A DNA stretch of 64,000 nt from Bradyrhizobium diazoefficiens (GTDB taxonomy: Bacteria > Pseudomonadota > Alphaproteobacteria > Rhizobiales > Xanthobacteraceae), in assembly GCF_016599855.1 (NCBI RefSeq), contig NZ_CP067041.1, positions 5,952,001 through 6,016,000 on the forward strand, in the 5' to 3' direction. The notes below the pieces were generated by a model. That model did no database searches, was not told the DNA's origin, and saw nothing but the letters and a program-made list of their open reading frames with translations. Shown here in pieces: positions 8,945-18,776 of this stretch (within the stretch, counting starts at the first letter, position 1; each line of letters begins with the position of its first letter). The translations under genes were made by a program, and so were the position numbers.

Positions 8945-10008
8945 ATGTCGCGTAACGTTCTGATCCTGGGAGCTTCCTACGGCTCTCTGTTGGGCACCAA
9001 GCTGCTGATGGCCGGGCACAACGTGACCCTGGTCTGCCGCGCCAAGACCGCGGAACTGATCAACCGCGACGTACTGAGGTGCGGATCAAGCTGCGCGACG
9101 AGTCGGTGCATCGGGCGATCTTCTCGCGCGACCTGCCCGGCAGGCTGGACGCGGTGACGCCCGCCGATGTCGACCTCTCCCGCTACAACATGGTCGGCCT
9201 GGCGATGCAGGAGCCGCAATACACCAATCACACGGTGCGCGTGCTCATGGTCAAGATCGCCGCAGCGAAGCTGCCGTGCCTCTCGATCATGAACATGCCG
9301 CCCTTGCCTTATCTCAAGCGCATCCCTGCGCTTGCCGAGATGGATCTCGAAGAGGCCTACACCAATGCGCAGGTGTGGGAGCGGTTCGAGCCCGGCCTCG
9401 TGACGCTGTGCTCGCCCGATCCGCAGGCCTTCCGTCCGCCGGAAGAACCCGCGAACGTGCTGCATGTCGGCCTGCCCACGAACTTCAAGGCCGCGGCCTT
9501 CGCCGACGAGAAGCACAACAAGTTGCTGCGCGAGCTCGAAGCCGACATCGACGCGGTGACGCTCGCAGGTCAGGACGTGCCGGTGAAGCTGAAAATATTC
9601 GATTCGCTGTTCGTGCCGCTGGCGAAATGGTCGATGCTGCTCACGGGCAACTACCGCTGCATCACGCCGCACGAGCCGCAGTCGATCCGGGACGCCGTCC
9701 ACGGCGACCTCGCGCGCTCGCAGACGATCTACGACCATGTCGACGCCATCGCCCGCCGTATCGGCGCCGAACCTGCGGACCAGGTGACGTTTGCGAAATA
9801 TGCCAAGGCCGCCGAAAGCCTGCTCAAACCGTCATCTGCGGCGCGGGCCGTGGCAAGCGGCGCGCCCTTTATCGAGCGCGTTGACCTTCTGGTGAAGCTG
9901 ATCTCGCATCAGATCGGCGCGCCGAACGGCGAGATCGATCGCACGGTCGAGACCGTCGACCAGAAGCTGAACGAAAAGATCGTGCAAGGCGGATCGGGCG
10001 CGCAGTAG
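8945..10008 (+). pseudogene. Ketopantoate reductase-like gene interrupted by a frameshift
   Basis: The gene starts at ATG 8945, with AGGGGA upstream, as MSRNVLILGASYGSLLGTKL, a GxGxxG-like NADP-binding N-terminus of the ApbA/PanE type. After NRDVL near 9075 the frame runs into unrelated residues and stops at 9157. The homologous protein continues in another frame (EVRIKLRDESVHRAIFSRDL onwards) to 10008, covering the rest of the nucleotide domain and an all-helical C-terminal domain. Both halves look well conserved, so this is either a very recent inactivation or an assembly error. If intact it would be about 354 residues and reduce a 2-keto acid or related substrate. Confidence 0.75.
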
Positions 10009-10167
10009 CGCGCCCTCTCTGCATTGTCCATCGCCGGCGGGGCCGGTCTTGTACGGTCATCGAATCTCCGCCGTGGGCAACACGGCATGATTTGCACGGT
10101 GCCGCTCGACGCATCCCGCTTCGATTGATAAGCCCCTGTCCGCGAATGACAGGACTTGAGTCGGGAC

Positions 10168-11679
10168 ATGACGGTTGCGATCGAGATGGGGCTGACCACG
10201 GCGGGCGCCGGGGCGGCCATGGACCTCGAGGAACTGCTGGCGACCCGTCTCCTGGTGCAAGGCAATTCCGGCTCCGGCAAGTCGCATCTGCTCAGGCGCC
10301 TCCTGGAGCAGAGTGCGCCCTGGGTGCAGCAGGCCATCATCGACCCCGAAGGCGATTTCGTCACGCTGGCCGAGCGCTTCGGCCATCTGGTGATCGAGGC
10401 CGAGGACCACACCGAACGCGGCCTTCAGGTCGCCGGCGAACGCGCCCGGCTGCATCGGGTCTCCACCGTGCTCAATCTCGAAGGTCTCGATGCCGAGAAC
10501 CAGATGCGGCGCGCTGCCGCGTTTCTCGGCGGCCTGTTCGACGTCGAGCGCGACCATTGGTACCCGATGCTGGTGGTGGTCGACGAGGCTCAGCTGTTTG
10601 CACCCGCGGTCGCCGGCGAAGTCTCGGACGAGGCGCGAAAGCTCTCGCTTGGTGCCATGACCAATCTGATGTGCCGCGGCCGCAAGCGTGGGCTCGCCGG
10701 CGTCATCGCGACGCAACGGCTGGCAAAGCTCGCCAAGAACGTCGCAGCCGAAGCCTCGAACTTCCTGATGGGCCGGACCTTCCTCGACATCGACATGGCG
10801 CGCGCCGCGGACCTGCTCGGCATGGAGCGGCGGCAGGCGGAAGCCTTTCGCGATCTCGAGCGCGGACAGTTCATGGCGCTCGGACCTGCGCTGTCGCGCC
10901 GTCCGTTGCGCCTGAACATCGGCCCGACCGCTACCTGCCCGCGCAATTCGACACCGCGACTGATGCCGCTACCCGAAGCAACGCTGGAGGACGCGCGCGC
11001 CGTGATTCTGGCTGTGCCGCCGCCGGATGCCAGTCGGCCGCAGCGCCGGCCAGCGCCTGATTTGCTCCAGCAGCTCCGCGCCGCAAAGGCGGCGGCGCCC
11101 GAGATCAGCCCCGAGGTGGTGGAGGTCCCCGCCAGCGCCGAGGAGCTCGCGGAGCGACGCGAGCGCGTGGATCGTACGTTGCGCGCCGTGCTCGCTGCGC
11201 CCGATGCCGGCTTCCGCGCCATCGGCGTGCTCTATCAGGAATTCGTGGTCCGCTGTCGCATCGAAGGCTTCGGTGCGGCCGTGCCGGACTTGGGCGAATT
11301 CCGCCGCATGCTGACGCATGCGCGCGCCGGGCTCGGCACTGATATCGCCAACGACGATGCCTGGCAGGAGGTGACGCTGCGCGCCTCGATCCTGCCCGAC
11401 GACATGCAGGGCGTATTTATGATGATCGCGCGCGCCGCGAAAGAAGGCTGGCCCTGCCCCGGCGATGCCGCGATCGCCCGCGCTTACGGCTCGCATTCGC
11501 TGCGCCGGGCGCAGCGCCTGCTCGGCTACATGGAGGAGCAGGGCCTGATCGTAATCCAGCTCGACGGCAGCGGCCGCAGGTTCGTCACGCTGGTCGAATT
11601 GGCCTGGGCGACGGCACCGGGCGATCCCAATGGAGACGATCTGCCGGCGGAGCAGATGCCGAGCGCGGCCTCGGTTTGA
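10168..11679 (+). CDS. ATPase with HerA/FtsK-like (DUF87) domain
   Basis: A 503-residue protein. Walker A is VQGNSGSGKSHLLRRLLE near residue 30; Walker B is LVVVDEAQLFAP near residue 140. Between them is IDPEGDFVTLAERF, and after them GRKRGLAGVIATQRLAKLAK, the sensor and arginine-finger region of HerA/TraC-like motors. The C-terminal half (from about residue 290) is Ala-rich, then helical with a winged-helix-like tail. No NurA nuclease partner is adjacent, so a DNA-pumping role is only inferred. ATG 10168 is preferred to the TTG at 10156. Confidence 0.75.
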   Translation: MTVAIEMGLTTAGAGAAMDLEELLATRLLVQGNSGSGKSHLLRRLLEQSAPWVQQAIIDPEGDFVTLAERFGHLVIEAEDHTERGLQVAGERARLHRVSTVLNLEGLDAENQMRRAAAFLGGLFDVERDHWYPMLVVVDEAQLFAPAVAGEVSDEARKLSLGAMTNLMCRGRKRGLAGVIATQRLAKLAKNVAAEASNFLMGRTFLDIDMARAADLLGMERRQAEAFRDLERGQFMALGPALSRRPLRLNIGPTATCPRNSTPRLMPLPEATLEDARAVILAVPPPDASRPQRRPAPDLLQQLRAAKAAAPEISPEVVEVPASAEELAERRERVDRTLRAVLAAPDAGFRAIGVLYQEFVVRCRIEGFGAAVPDLGEFRRMLTHARAGLGTDIANDDAWQEVTLRASILPDDMQGVFMMIARAAKEGWPCPGDAAIARAYGSHSLRRAQRLLGYMEEQGLIVIQLDGSGRRFVTLVELAWATAPGDPNGDDLPAEQMPSAASV

Positions 11680-11699
11680 TAGGACGAGACCAGTAGCGG

Positions 11700-12767
11700 T
11701 TACGCCGCCTCGGTCGCATCGGCGCATTCCAGCACTTTTGGCGGCTCGTCCGCAACCATGCGGCGGTAGAGCAGGCTTGAGACCAGCCAGGCGATCACGA
11801 ACAGCGCGACCACCACGAAGCCGACATTTGCAAGCGATTCGTTGAGGCTATTGACCAGCGTCCACACGCCGCCGGACAGGCCAAGGCGACCGCCGATCAG
11901 GCCGAGCGCCTCGATGGCGCCGATGAACAGCGCCACTGCGACGGACGCGCCGGTAATGGTGAGGTTGTACCAAAGCTTGCGCAGGGGATCGACGAAGGCC
12001 CAGCGATAGGCGCTGACCATCAGCGCGGAGTCCGCGGTGTCGACCAGCGCCATGCCTGATGCGAACAGCGCGGGGAAGACCAGGATATCGGCGAGCGAGG
12101 CGCCGCGCGCGGCTTCGGTGGTGGAAATGCTGAGCAGACCGATCTCGGTCGCAGTGTCGAAGCCGACGCCGAACAGCAATCCGAGCGGAAGCATGTGCCA
12201 GGGCTTTGTCACCAGGCGGAACATCGGGCCAAACAACCGCGCCAGGACGCCGCGATTGGTCAGCAGCTTGTCGACGCCCGCAGCGTCATGAACGCTCTGC
12301 TCCCGCGCCGCGCGAAACGTCCGCCACAGGCCGGCGAAGATGGCGAGGTTGATGGCCGCGATCACCAGCAGGAACAGCGCCGACACCGAGGTGCCGATCA
12401 GGCTCCCGATGTCCTTGAGCAGGCTGTCGCCGCCGAGGCTGACGACGCCGAGCGCAAGCAGCATGGTCGCGACCACGACCACGCTGGAATGGCCGAGCGC
12501 GAAATAGAGGCCGACGCTGCGCGGCGCATCGCCCGCCTGCATCAGCTTGCGCACGACGTTGTCGATGGCAGCGATGTGGTCGGCATCGACGGCGTGGCGC
12601 AGGCCGAACACCCAGGCGAGCATCGCGGTCGCCATCACCGCGGGCCGGTCGGCAAACAGCGCGAAAGCCCAGGCCCACGCAGCAGCATTGGCGACGATCA
12701 GCCCGCCGAACAGCAGCACCATTCCAGGGTCGGCCGCCCGCAAAGACAATCTTGTCACGACATTCAT
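11700..12767 (-). CDS. High-affinity nickel/cobalt permease, NiCoT family
   Basis: A 355-residue membrane protein with about eight hydrophobic segments. It has the NiCoT signature GLRHAVDADHIAAIDN in the second segment, plus ALGHSSVVV, GFDTATEIGLLSIS and FASGMALVDTADSALM, the other conserved motifs of NixA/HoxN/HupN. It would import Ni2+ or Co2+ for urease, hydrogenase or cobalamin synthesis; none of those genes is in the window, so the metal preference is open. The ATG at 12767 is 28 bp downstream of a perfect palindrome. Confidence 0.93.
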   Translation of the reverse strand: MNVVTRLSLRAADPGMVLLFGGLIVANAAAWAWAFALFADRPAVMATAMLAWVFGLRHAVDADHIAAIDNVVRKLMQAGDAPRSVGLYFALGHSSVVVVATMLLALGVVSLGGDSLLKDIGSLIGTSVSALFLLVIAAINLAIFAGLWRTFRAAREQSVHDAAGVDKLLTNRGVLARLFGPMFRLVTKPWHMLPLGLLFGVGFDTATEIGLLSISTTEAARGASLADILVFPALFASGMALVDTADSALMVSAYRWAFVDPLRKLWYNLTITGASVAVALFIGAIEALGLIGGRLGLSGGVWTLVNSLNESLANVGFVVVALFVIAWLVSSLLYRRMVADEPPKVLECADATEAA

Positions 12768-12795
12768 TTCACCGCACGCCCCCGTCGCGCCAAGG

Positions 12796-12812
12796 CTATG
12801 ATGTTTTCATAG
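12796..12812. promoter_or_regulatory. Perfect palindrome CTATGA-N5-TCATAG upstream of the Ni/Co permease
   Basis: Two six-base arms in perfect inverted symmetry, separated by five bases, end 28 bp before the permease start codon. NikR sites have GTATGA and TCATAC half-sites but a much longer spacer, so this is not a standard NikR box. A metal-responsive repressor site is plausible by position only. Confidence 0.4.
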
Positions 12813-12871
12813 AAGAATCACACTGACCAGTGCAATCCGGAGTTGGCGGGACGGTGTTCGCGCATGGCCGC

Positions 12872-13612
12872 CTACGCCGCCTCGGACCCGCCGAGGTAGG
12901 CATCGCGCACGCGGGGATCGTCCTTCAGTGTGCGCGCCGGGCCCGAAAGCACGATCCTGCCGGTCTGAAGGACATAGGCTTCGTGCGCGATCTCGAGTGC
13001 GAGGCTGGCGTTCTGCTCGACCATGAAGACCGAGACGCCCTCCTGGTTGATGGTGCGGATCAGCTCCAGCACGCGGTCGACATAGAGCGGCGACAGTCCC
13101 ATGGTCGGCTCGTCCATCACGATCATGCTGGGACGGCTCATCAGCGCGCGCGCCATCGCGACCATCTGCTGCTCGCCGCCGGACAAGGAGCCCGCGCGCT
13201 GCGACAGCCGCTGGCCGAGCTTCGGAAACAGCGCGAGCATCTTGTCGAGATCCTGCGCGATCGCCTCGCGGTCGTTGCGCACGAAGGCGCCCATCAGGAT
13301 GTTCTCGCGGACGCTCATGTCCGCAAACAGGCGGCGCGCTTCCGGCACCGAAGCGATGCCGCGGCGGACGATCTGCGGCGTGGTGAGCCCGATCAGCGAA
13401 GCGCCGTCGAACGTCACCTCGCCCGAGCGCGGTTTCACCAGGCCCAAAATGATTTTCATCGTCGTCGATTTGCCGCTGGCATTGCCGCCGAGCAGGCAGA
13501 CGATATGGCCGCGGCCGACTGTGATCGAGAGGTCGAAATGCACCTGGGCCTGGCCGTAGAACGTGTTGACGTTCGACAGCGCCAGCAGCGGTTCGGGTGC
13601 GCTCGTCGTCAT
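12872..13612 (-). CDS. livF: Branched-chain amino acid-type ABC transporter ATP-binding protein LivF
   Basis: A 246-residue ATPase. Walker A is GGNASGKST, the signature is SLSGGEQQMVAMARALMSRP, Walker B is MIVMDEPTMGLSPLYVD and the H-loop is VFMVEQNASLAL. The EPTMGLSP and VEQN sequences are characteristic of LivF rather than LivG. It is the last gene of a seven-gene run and overlaps livG by 4 bp (ATGA), indicating translational coupling. The cargo need not be an amino acid, given the oxidative genes at the operon's head. Confidence 0.9.
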   Translation of the reverse strand: MTTSAPEPLLALSNVNTFYGQAQVHFDLSITVGRGHIVCLLGGNASGKSTTMKIILGLVKPRSGEVTFDGASLIGLTTPQIVRRGIASVPEARRLFADMSVRENILMGAFVRNDREAIAQDLDKMLALFPKLGQRLSQRAGSLSGGEQQMVAMARALMSRPSMIVMDEPTMGLSPLYVDRVLELIRTINQEGVSVFMVEQNASLALEIAHEAYVLQTGRIVLSGPARTLKDDPRVRDAYLGGSEAA

Positions 13613-14457
13613 GCCGCGCTCTCCTGCTCCGTCGCCCCAGGCAGGCCGTGGCCGAGATAGGCCTCGATCACCTTCGGATCAGTGCGCACCTCTTCGCCCG
13701 GTCCTTCCGCGATCTTCTTGCCCTCGTCCATGACGATGACGCGGTCAGAGAGCCGCATCACCATCTCCAGCTTGTGCTCGATCAGCAGGATGGTCAGCCC
13801 CTCCGCTTTCAGCTCGGCGACCAGTCCCTGCATCTCCGCGGTCTCGCTCGGGTTCATGCCGGCCGTAGGCTCATCGAGCAGCAGCAGGCGCGGCTTCAGT
13901 GCAAGCGCGCGAGCGATCTCGACGCGGCGGCGATTGGCGTAGGAGAGGCTATAGGCGGGCTGGTCGATCCGCGGCAGCAGCCGCTCGCCGAAGCGGGCGA
14001 GAATGGCCTTCACCTCTTCGCGCAGCCGCTCCTCCTCGTCCCTGACGCTTCCGGGCCGCAGCAACGCCAACCCCAATTCCAGGAGCGGACCGATCACCGG
14101 AACGGCCGGCTTGACCGCGCGCAGCCGCGTGTGGGCGCCGATCAGCACGTTGTCCATCACGCTGAGATTGCCGAAGACCCGGCCGAGTTGGAAGGTGCGC
14201 GCGATGCCTTGCGCAGCAAGCCGCTCCGGCGAAAGCCCGGTGATGTCCTGTCCCTCGAAACGGACCTCGCCCGCATCCGGCCGGTCGAGCCCGGTCACGA
14301 GATTGAATAGAGTGGTCTTGCCGGCGCCGTTCGGGCCGATGATGCTGATCAGCTCGCCTTTGACGAGGCCGAGATCGATGGCATCGACGGCCGTCAGGCC
14401 ACCGAAGCGACGCGTCAGACCGCGCAACGATAGCATGGAGTGAATTTGCTCGCCCAT
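13609..14457 (-). CDS. livG: Branched-chain amino acid-type ABC transporter ATP-binding protein LivG
   Basis: A 282-residue ATPase with Walker A GPNGAGKTTLFNLVTG, the LivG-type QGIARTFQLGRVF Q-loop region, the signature-equivalent SYANRRRVEIARALALKP, Walker B LLLLDEPTAGMNPSE and H-loop LLIEHKLEMVM. The canonical LSGG is replaced by LSYANRR, as in many LivG proteins. Its ATG shares one base with the permease stop codon (TGATG), so translation is coupled. Confidence 0.9.
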   Translation of the reverse strand: MGEQIHSMLSLRGLTRRFGGLTAVDAIDLGLVKGELISIIGPNGAGKTTLFNLVTGLDRPDAGEVRFEGQDITGLSPERLAAQGIARTFQLGRVFGNLSVMDNVLIGAHTRLRAVKPAVPVIGPLLELGLALLRPGSVRDEEERLREEVKAILARFGERLLPRIDQPAYSLSYANRRRVEIARALALKPRLLLLDEPTAGMNPSETAEMQGLVAELKAEGLTILLIEHKLEMVMRLSDRVIVMDEGKKIAEGPGEEVRTDPKVIEAYLGHGLPGATEQESAA

Positions 14458-16280
14458 CAGATCGTCCCCAACAGGCCCTGCGGCCTGAACCGGACGAGCA
14501 GCAGCAGCACGATGCCGTAGATCAGGATGCGGTACTCGGCCGCGATCCGGAAGACTTCAGGCAGACCGACCAGCGCCACCGCCCCGACCACGGCGCCGAC
14601 GACATTGCCGAGGCCGCCAAGGATCACGACCGTCAGCGCCAGGATGGATTGCTGCGTGTTGAAGGTCTCGTGGTTGATGTAGGAATAAAGATGCGCTGCG
14701 ATGCCGCCGCTGACGCCGGCCGCGAATCCGCCGAAGATGAAGGCGAGCGATTTGTAGCGGTTCAGGCTGAGACCATAGGCGCGGGCGGCGATATCGTCGT
14801 CGCGGATGGCGCGAAAGCTGCGGCCGAGATGCGATGAGAGCAGCCGCGCCTGGAGCAGCGCCAGCGCGACCATCACGGCAAAGCTGAACCAGTAGACCGA
14901 CGTTGCGCTGATCAAATCGTAGCCGAACAGCGACAGCGGCGGGATACCCGAGATGCCGATCGGACCGCGGGTGACGCTTTCCCAGTTCAAAATCACCAGC
15001 GACACGATCTCGCCGATGGCGAGCGTCGCGATCGAGACGTAATGTCCACGCAGGCGGAACGACGGCGAGATCAGGATCGTGCCGAGCGCAGCGCTCATCA
15101 GGCCACCGGCGATGATGGCGAGGCCGACGGGAACAGCCAATGTCAGCGAGAGCAGCGCGGAGGTATAGGCGCCGATGGCGAGCAGCGCGGCATGTCCGAG
15201 CGAGACCTGTCCGATCGTGCCGGCGACCAGCGTGAGGCTCAGCGCGAGCATGCCAAGCAGCCAGGCGTTGATCAGGGTCTGCAGCACGTAGAAGGACACA
15301 GGCAGCAGCGGCAGGATCGCGAACACCGCGACCGCTACGGCCAAGGCCCAGCGCGGAATGCGCACGGGGCGGCTCGGCGCGATAAACGTGCCGGTGAGCG
15401 GCTCGGGCGGCGCCTGCCGGGCGCTCGCGAACAGGCCGTTCGGCCGCAGCACCAGCACGAGGACCAGCAGCAGGAAAGCGAACAGGTTTCGGTAGCTGGT
15501 GCCGAACACGGCGACGCCGTAGCTCTCGACCAATCCGAGCAGGAGGCTGCCGACGACGGCACCGGGCACGTTGCCGGCGCCGCCGACCACCTCGGCGACG
15601 ACGCCCTTGAGCGTCGCCTGCAGGCTCATCGCGGTGTCGATCTGGTTGTAGTACATGCCGACCAGCAGGCCGGAGACACCGCCGAGCGCAGCCGCGATGC
15701 CGAACACCGCCTGATTGACGCGATTGACGTCGACGCCCATCTGCATCGCCGCGTCGCGGTCCTGCGATGCGGCGCGCACGGCCCAGCCGAGCTTGCTGTA
15801 GCGCAGGAACACGAACAGCAGCAGCGCGCTGCTGATGCCGACGCCGGCGATGAGCAGATCAAGCGGCCCGATCGTGCCGCCGCCGACCTGAAAGCGCACG
15901 TCGGGCAGCTGGCTCGGCAGCGCGCGCGGATTAGGCGAGAAGGTCAGCATCACCAGCTGGTCGAGCACGAAGCTGATGCCGATGGTTGCCAGCAGCGGCG
16001 CGATCCGCACCGAGTTCTGCAGCGGCCGCAGGCCGAACCGCTCGATGATCAGCCCGACCAGCGCGGCCGCTACCGCGACGAAAATGATGGTGACCGGCAG
16101 CGGGGTGTGCAGCTGCACCACCGCAACCCAGCCGATATAGGCGCCGACCAGATAGATCGAGCCTTGCGCAAAGTTGATCAGCCGGCTGACGCCGAAGATC
16201 AGCGCGAGCCCGACCGCAACCAGGGCGTACACGTTACCGACGATCAGCCCATTGATGGTGTAGTCGAGCCAGGAAGACAC
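14457..16280 (-). CDS. Fused LivH-LivM type ABC transporter permease
   Basis: A 607-residue inner-membrane protein that fuses two normally separate permeases. Residues 1 to about 290 are LivH-like ([20 protein letters not shown], then [20 protein letters not shown]). Residues from about 310 are LivM-like ([20 protein letters not shown], then [20 protein letters not shown] EAA loop). Each half has roughly eight hydrophobic segments. The start is GTG 16280 with AGGAA upstream. Such fusions are common in rhizobial Liv systems. It lies 53 bp after the binding-protein gene and shares one base with livG. Confidence 0.9.
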   Translation of the reverse strand: MSSWLDYTINGLIVGNVYALVAVGLALIFGVSRLINFAQGSIYLVGAYIGWVAVVQLHTPLPVTIIFVAVAAALVGLIIERFGLRPLQNSVRIAPLLATIGISFVLDQLVMLTFSPNPRALPSQLPDVRFQVGGGTIGPLDLLIAGVGISSALLLFVFLRYSKLGWAVRAASQDRDAAMQMGVDVNRVNQAVFGIAAALGGVSGLLVGMYYNQIDTAMSLQATLKGVVAEVVGGAGNVPGAVVGSLLLGLVESYGVAVFGTSYRNLFAFLLLVLVLVLRPNGLFASARQAPPEPLTGTFIAPSRPVRIPRWALAVAVAVFAILPLLPVSFYVLQTLINAWLLGMLALSLTLVAGTIGQVSLGHAALLAIGAYTSALLSLTLAVPVGLAIIAGGLMSAALGTILISPSFRLRGHYVSIATLAIGEIVSLVILNWESVTRGPIGISGIPPLSLFGYDLISATSVYWFSFAVMVALALLQARLLSSHLGRSFRAIRDDDIAARAYGLSLNRYKSLAFIFGGFAAGVSGGIAAHLYSYINHETFNTQQSILALTVVILGGLGNVVGAVVGAVALVGLPEVFRIAAEYRILIYGIVLLLLVRFRPQGLLGTI

Positions 16281-16333
16281 GCAGGGTTCCTAATGACGGG
16301 GGAAAGGCCGGAGCGAGCGCTCCAGCCATCATG

Positions 16334-17491
16334 TCAGGTCGGCTTGCCGTCCCAAAGCGCAAACTGGCCCTTGCGCACGACGAGCTCGGCATTCATCGCG
16401 CCTTTCACGCGACGGGTCGCGACGTCGAACGTCGCGGCTCCGAAGATGACGCTCGGGACGTCCTTGACCTTGGCGAAGGCGTCGCGGATGGCGCGGCGGT
16501 CGGTGCCGCCGATCTTCAACACAGCGGCGGCCATGTTCATCGCGTCATAAGAATAGGCGTTGAAGGCGTCGGGCTCCAGCCCGTTGTACTTCTTCTTGAA
16601 GCCGGCGATGAATTTCTGCACCTCGGGCCGCGGATCTTCCGGGAAGTAGCGCGTGCCGACATGGACGTCCTCGACGGCATCGCCGCCGAGCTCGATGAAT
16701 TTCGGCGAGTAGACCGAGCTTGCGGCGCAGATCACCTGCTTCAGCCCGACCTGCCGCGCCTGGCGCGCGATCAGCGCACCGTCGGAATAATAGGAGATCA
16801 GGACCAGCCCGTCCGGATTGGCGTCGCGTACGCGCACCAGCGTGGAGCGGAAGTCGCGCTCCTCGGCGATATAGCCTTCGGTCACGACGATCTCCGCGCC
16901 ATATTCCTTGGCAGCCTTGCTGAAATAGTCGCGGCTGGTGCGGCCCCAATCGGTGTTGAGATGCAGCACTGCAAGCTTCTTCAGGCCAAGCTTCTTGACG
17001 GCATAGGCCGCCAGCAGCGGCTGCTCGTCGGCCTGGCTCACGGACGTGCTCCACATAAAATCGCCGCCCTTGGTGAAGTCAGGGTGCGAATTCGTGAAGC
17101 CGAATTGCACGAGGCCACCGCGCTGATAGATTGGCGAGGCCGCCATTGACGCAGGGCTGGAGAAATCGCCGAGCTCCATGACGATGCGGGGATCGGAGAC
17201 GAACTTTTGGGCGATTGCCACCGACTGGCGCGGATCGCTCTGGCTGTCCTCGAAGGTATAGGCGAGCTTGCGGCCGTTGATGCCGCCGGCAGCCATGATC
17301 TCGTCGAGCGCGAGATCAAAGCCCTGCTTCCACTGCGTGCCATATTGCGCGTTTGGCCCCGTGAGGGGACCGCTGACGCCGAGCAGGATCGGATCAGTGG
17401 TGTCCGCGAAGGTGCGACGCGAGAGCGCCGTTCCCGCGATTGCGGCGGCGAGCGAGCCCTCGACCAGGGTTCGGCGATTGATGTTGCTCAT
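16334..17491 (-). CDS. Liv-type periplasmic substrate-binding protein
   Basis: A 385-residue exported binding protein of the LivK/type I periplasmic family. The start at 17491 gives a short signal region with RRTLVEGSLAAAIAGTALSRR. The mature part opens PILLGVSGPLTGPNAQYG, the classical first strand and ligand loop, and continues with AAGGINGRKL, QKFVSDPRIV and FNAYSYDAMNMAAAVLK. In-frame starts at 17569 and 17503 exist but add residues that do not look like a signal. It is the third component of the importer encoded just downstream. Confidence 0.88.
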   Translation of the reverse strand: MSNINRRTLVEGSLAAAIAGTALSRRTFADTTDPILLGVSGPLTGPNAQYGTQWKQGFDLALDEIMAAGGINGRKLAYTFEDSQSDPRQSVAIAQKFVSDPRIVMELGDFSSPASMAASPIYQRGGLVQFGFTNSHPDFTKGGDFMWSTSVSQADEQPLLAAYAVKKLGLKKLAVLHLNTDWGRTSRDYFSKAAKEYGAEIVVTEGYIAEERDFRSTLVRVRDANPDGLVLISYYSDGALIARQARQVGLKQVICAASSVYSPKFIELGGDAVEDVHVGTRYFPEDPRPEVQKFIAGFKKKYNGLEPDAFNAYSYDAMNMAAAVLKIGGTDRRAIRDAFAKVKDVPSVIFGAATFDVATRRVKGAMNAELVVRKGQFALWDGKPT

Positions 17492-17552
17492 GCACGGCTC
17501 CATCCAGTCAGGTGTTGAAAACAAGCAGCAATTCTCGTGCCCATAACATTGC

Positions 17553-18131
17553 CTATTTCGAGGGCTCACCGAGCGACAGCATCAGCCGGTTCGCCCAGTT
17601 GAAGAACGAGGCGCAGTTGATGACGTCGACGATTTCGGCATCGTCAAGGCCAGCATGACGCAGCTCGGCAATATTATCAGGACCGAACGTGATCGGCGTC
17701 GACGCCAGTGCCACCGAGGCCTTGACCACGGCATTCCAGCGCTCGCCGAGATCGGCGCTGACGCCCTCGTCGAGCAGCTTCTGCACGTCCTCGCGGCGCT
17801 TGGAATAGGTGCTGGCAAAACGCGCATGAACCGAGGCACAATAGATGCAGCCGTTGTAGCGCGAGGTCGCCGCCGCGGCGAGCTCACGCTCGGCGCGCGG
17901 CAGGCCATCGGCGACGTTGTAGAAGATGTCCTTGTCGGTCTTGGTGCGGGCTTCCAGCACCTCGGGATCGCGCACCAGCAGGCGGAAATATTCCGATTTG
18001 GCGCGGGCGCGATCGACGAGACCATTGAAATGCCGCTCGGTGAGCTCGACCTCGGGCAGCGGCTCGATCCAGGAGACCCAGCCGAGCTCGTCCTGAGTGA
18101 AGGCGACGGGCGGATTGACGCTGGCGCTCAT
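17553..18131 (-). CDS. Alkylhydroperoxidase (AhpD)-like CMD-domain protein, Avi_7169-type
   Basis: A 192-residue carboxymuconolactone-decarboxylase-fold protein with an AhpD-like active site, YNGCIYCASVHARFA, giving the CxxC pair and the following His. AhpD proteins use this site as a thiol peroxidase. The second half, DDAEIVDVINCASFFNWANRL, is the conserved helix after the fold's core. From memory, the arrangement with a Cys-less CMD partner and a luciferase-like monooxygenase matches a recurrent gene set (Avi_7169, Avi_7170 and KPN_01858 families). The start 18131 is preferred over an upstream in-frame ATG. Confidence 0.82.
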   Translation of the reverse strand: MSASVNPPVAFTQDELGWVSWIEPLPEVELTERHFNGLVDRARAKSEYFRLLVRDPEVLEARTKTDKDIFYNVADGLPRAERELAAAATSRYNGCIYCASVHARFASTYSKRREDVQKLLDEGVSADLGERWNAVVKASVALASTPITFGPDNIAELRHAGLDDAEIVDVINCASFFNWANRLMLSLGEPSK

Positions 18132-18144
18132 GATGCAGCCTCCT

Positions 18145-18747
18145 TTATGCGTTCGCCACGGCAAGCGTGCGCAAGCCGCTCACGACCCGCACCTGAAACG
18201 ACAGGAACGCGACGAGTTGGGAGAAGGTGACGATACCCGTGTTGGACCAGCCGGCGGCAAGCAGCGCCTTCATGTCGCTGGATGCCGCATCGCGCGGGCG
18301 GAACACCAGCAGATGCGCATGCTCGAGCGCCGCGACAAGCCTGGTGCCGAGCGCCGACTTGCTCGCCGCGCTTACGCGATAAATCAGGCCCGCCGTGCTC
18401 TCGATCGACAGCGGGCCTGATGGAAACGAGCCATAGGGGCCCGAAGTCTTGCCCCGCGCGATCTCCGCATCGATTGCTTCGAGCAGAGCCGCGCCGCCCG
18501 CGCTCGCCGCTAGCTTGTCGCGATAGAAAGCCGCAACGGACGATTCGCCATGGAGTCCGGTCACGAAGGCCGCGACCGCAGCGCGTTCGAGCAGCGAAAA
18601 CTCGCCGGCGTCGATCGGTTCGAACAAAGAGAGATAGCTCTTCTGCGCGTTTTCGCGCGCTTGCAGGCGCTTTGCGCGAAGTGCATCCAGCGCCGATCCC
18701 GGCTTGATCCCGGCGAGCGTATCGATGATGTCAGGCGTGCTCATCAT
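18145..18747 (-). CDS. CMD-domain protein without cysteines, Avi_7170-type
   Basis: A 200-residue protein. Its C-terminal segment WSNTGIVTFSQLVAFLSFQVRVVSGL aligns by eye with the equivalent helix of the AhpD-like neighbour, so the two are probably distant paralogues. There is no cysteine in the whole protein, so it cannot act as a thiol peroxidase and may be a structural partner. It is 13 bp upstream of the AhpD-like gene and 29 bp downstream of the monooxygenase. Confidence 0.78.
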   Translation of the reverse strand: MMSTPDIIDTLAGIKPGSALDALRAKRLQARENAQKSYLSLFEPIDAGEFSLLERAAVAAFVTGLHGESSVAAFYRDKLAASAGGAALLEAIDAEIARGKTSGPYGSFPSGPLSIESTAGLIYRVSAASKSALGTRLVAALEHAHLLVFRPRDAASSDMKALLAAGWSNTGIVTFSQLVAFLSFQVRVVSGLRTLAVANA

Positions 18748-18776
18748 AAAGCCTCGTGCAATCCATCAAATCGCGA

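Noticed and set aside
15042..16550. 502-codon open frame on the plus strand
   Set aside because: Antisense to the fused Liv permease; composition rich in Gln, Arg and His is typical of a shadow frame.
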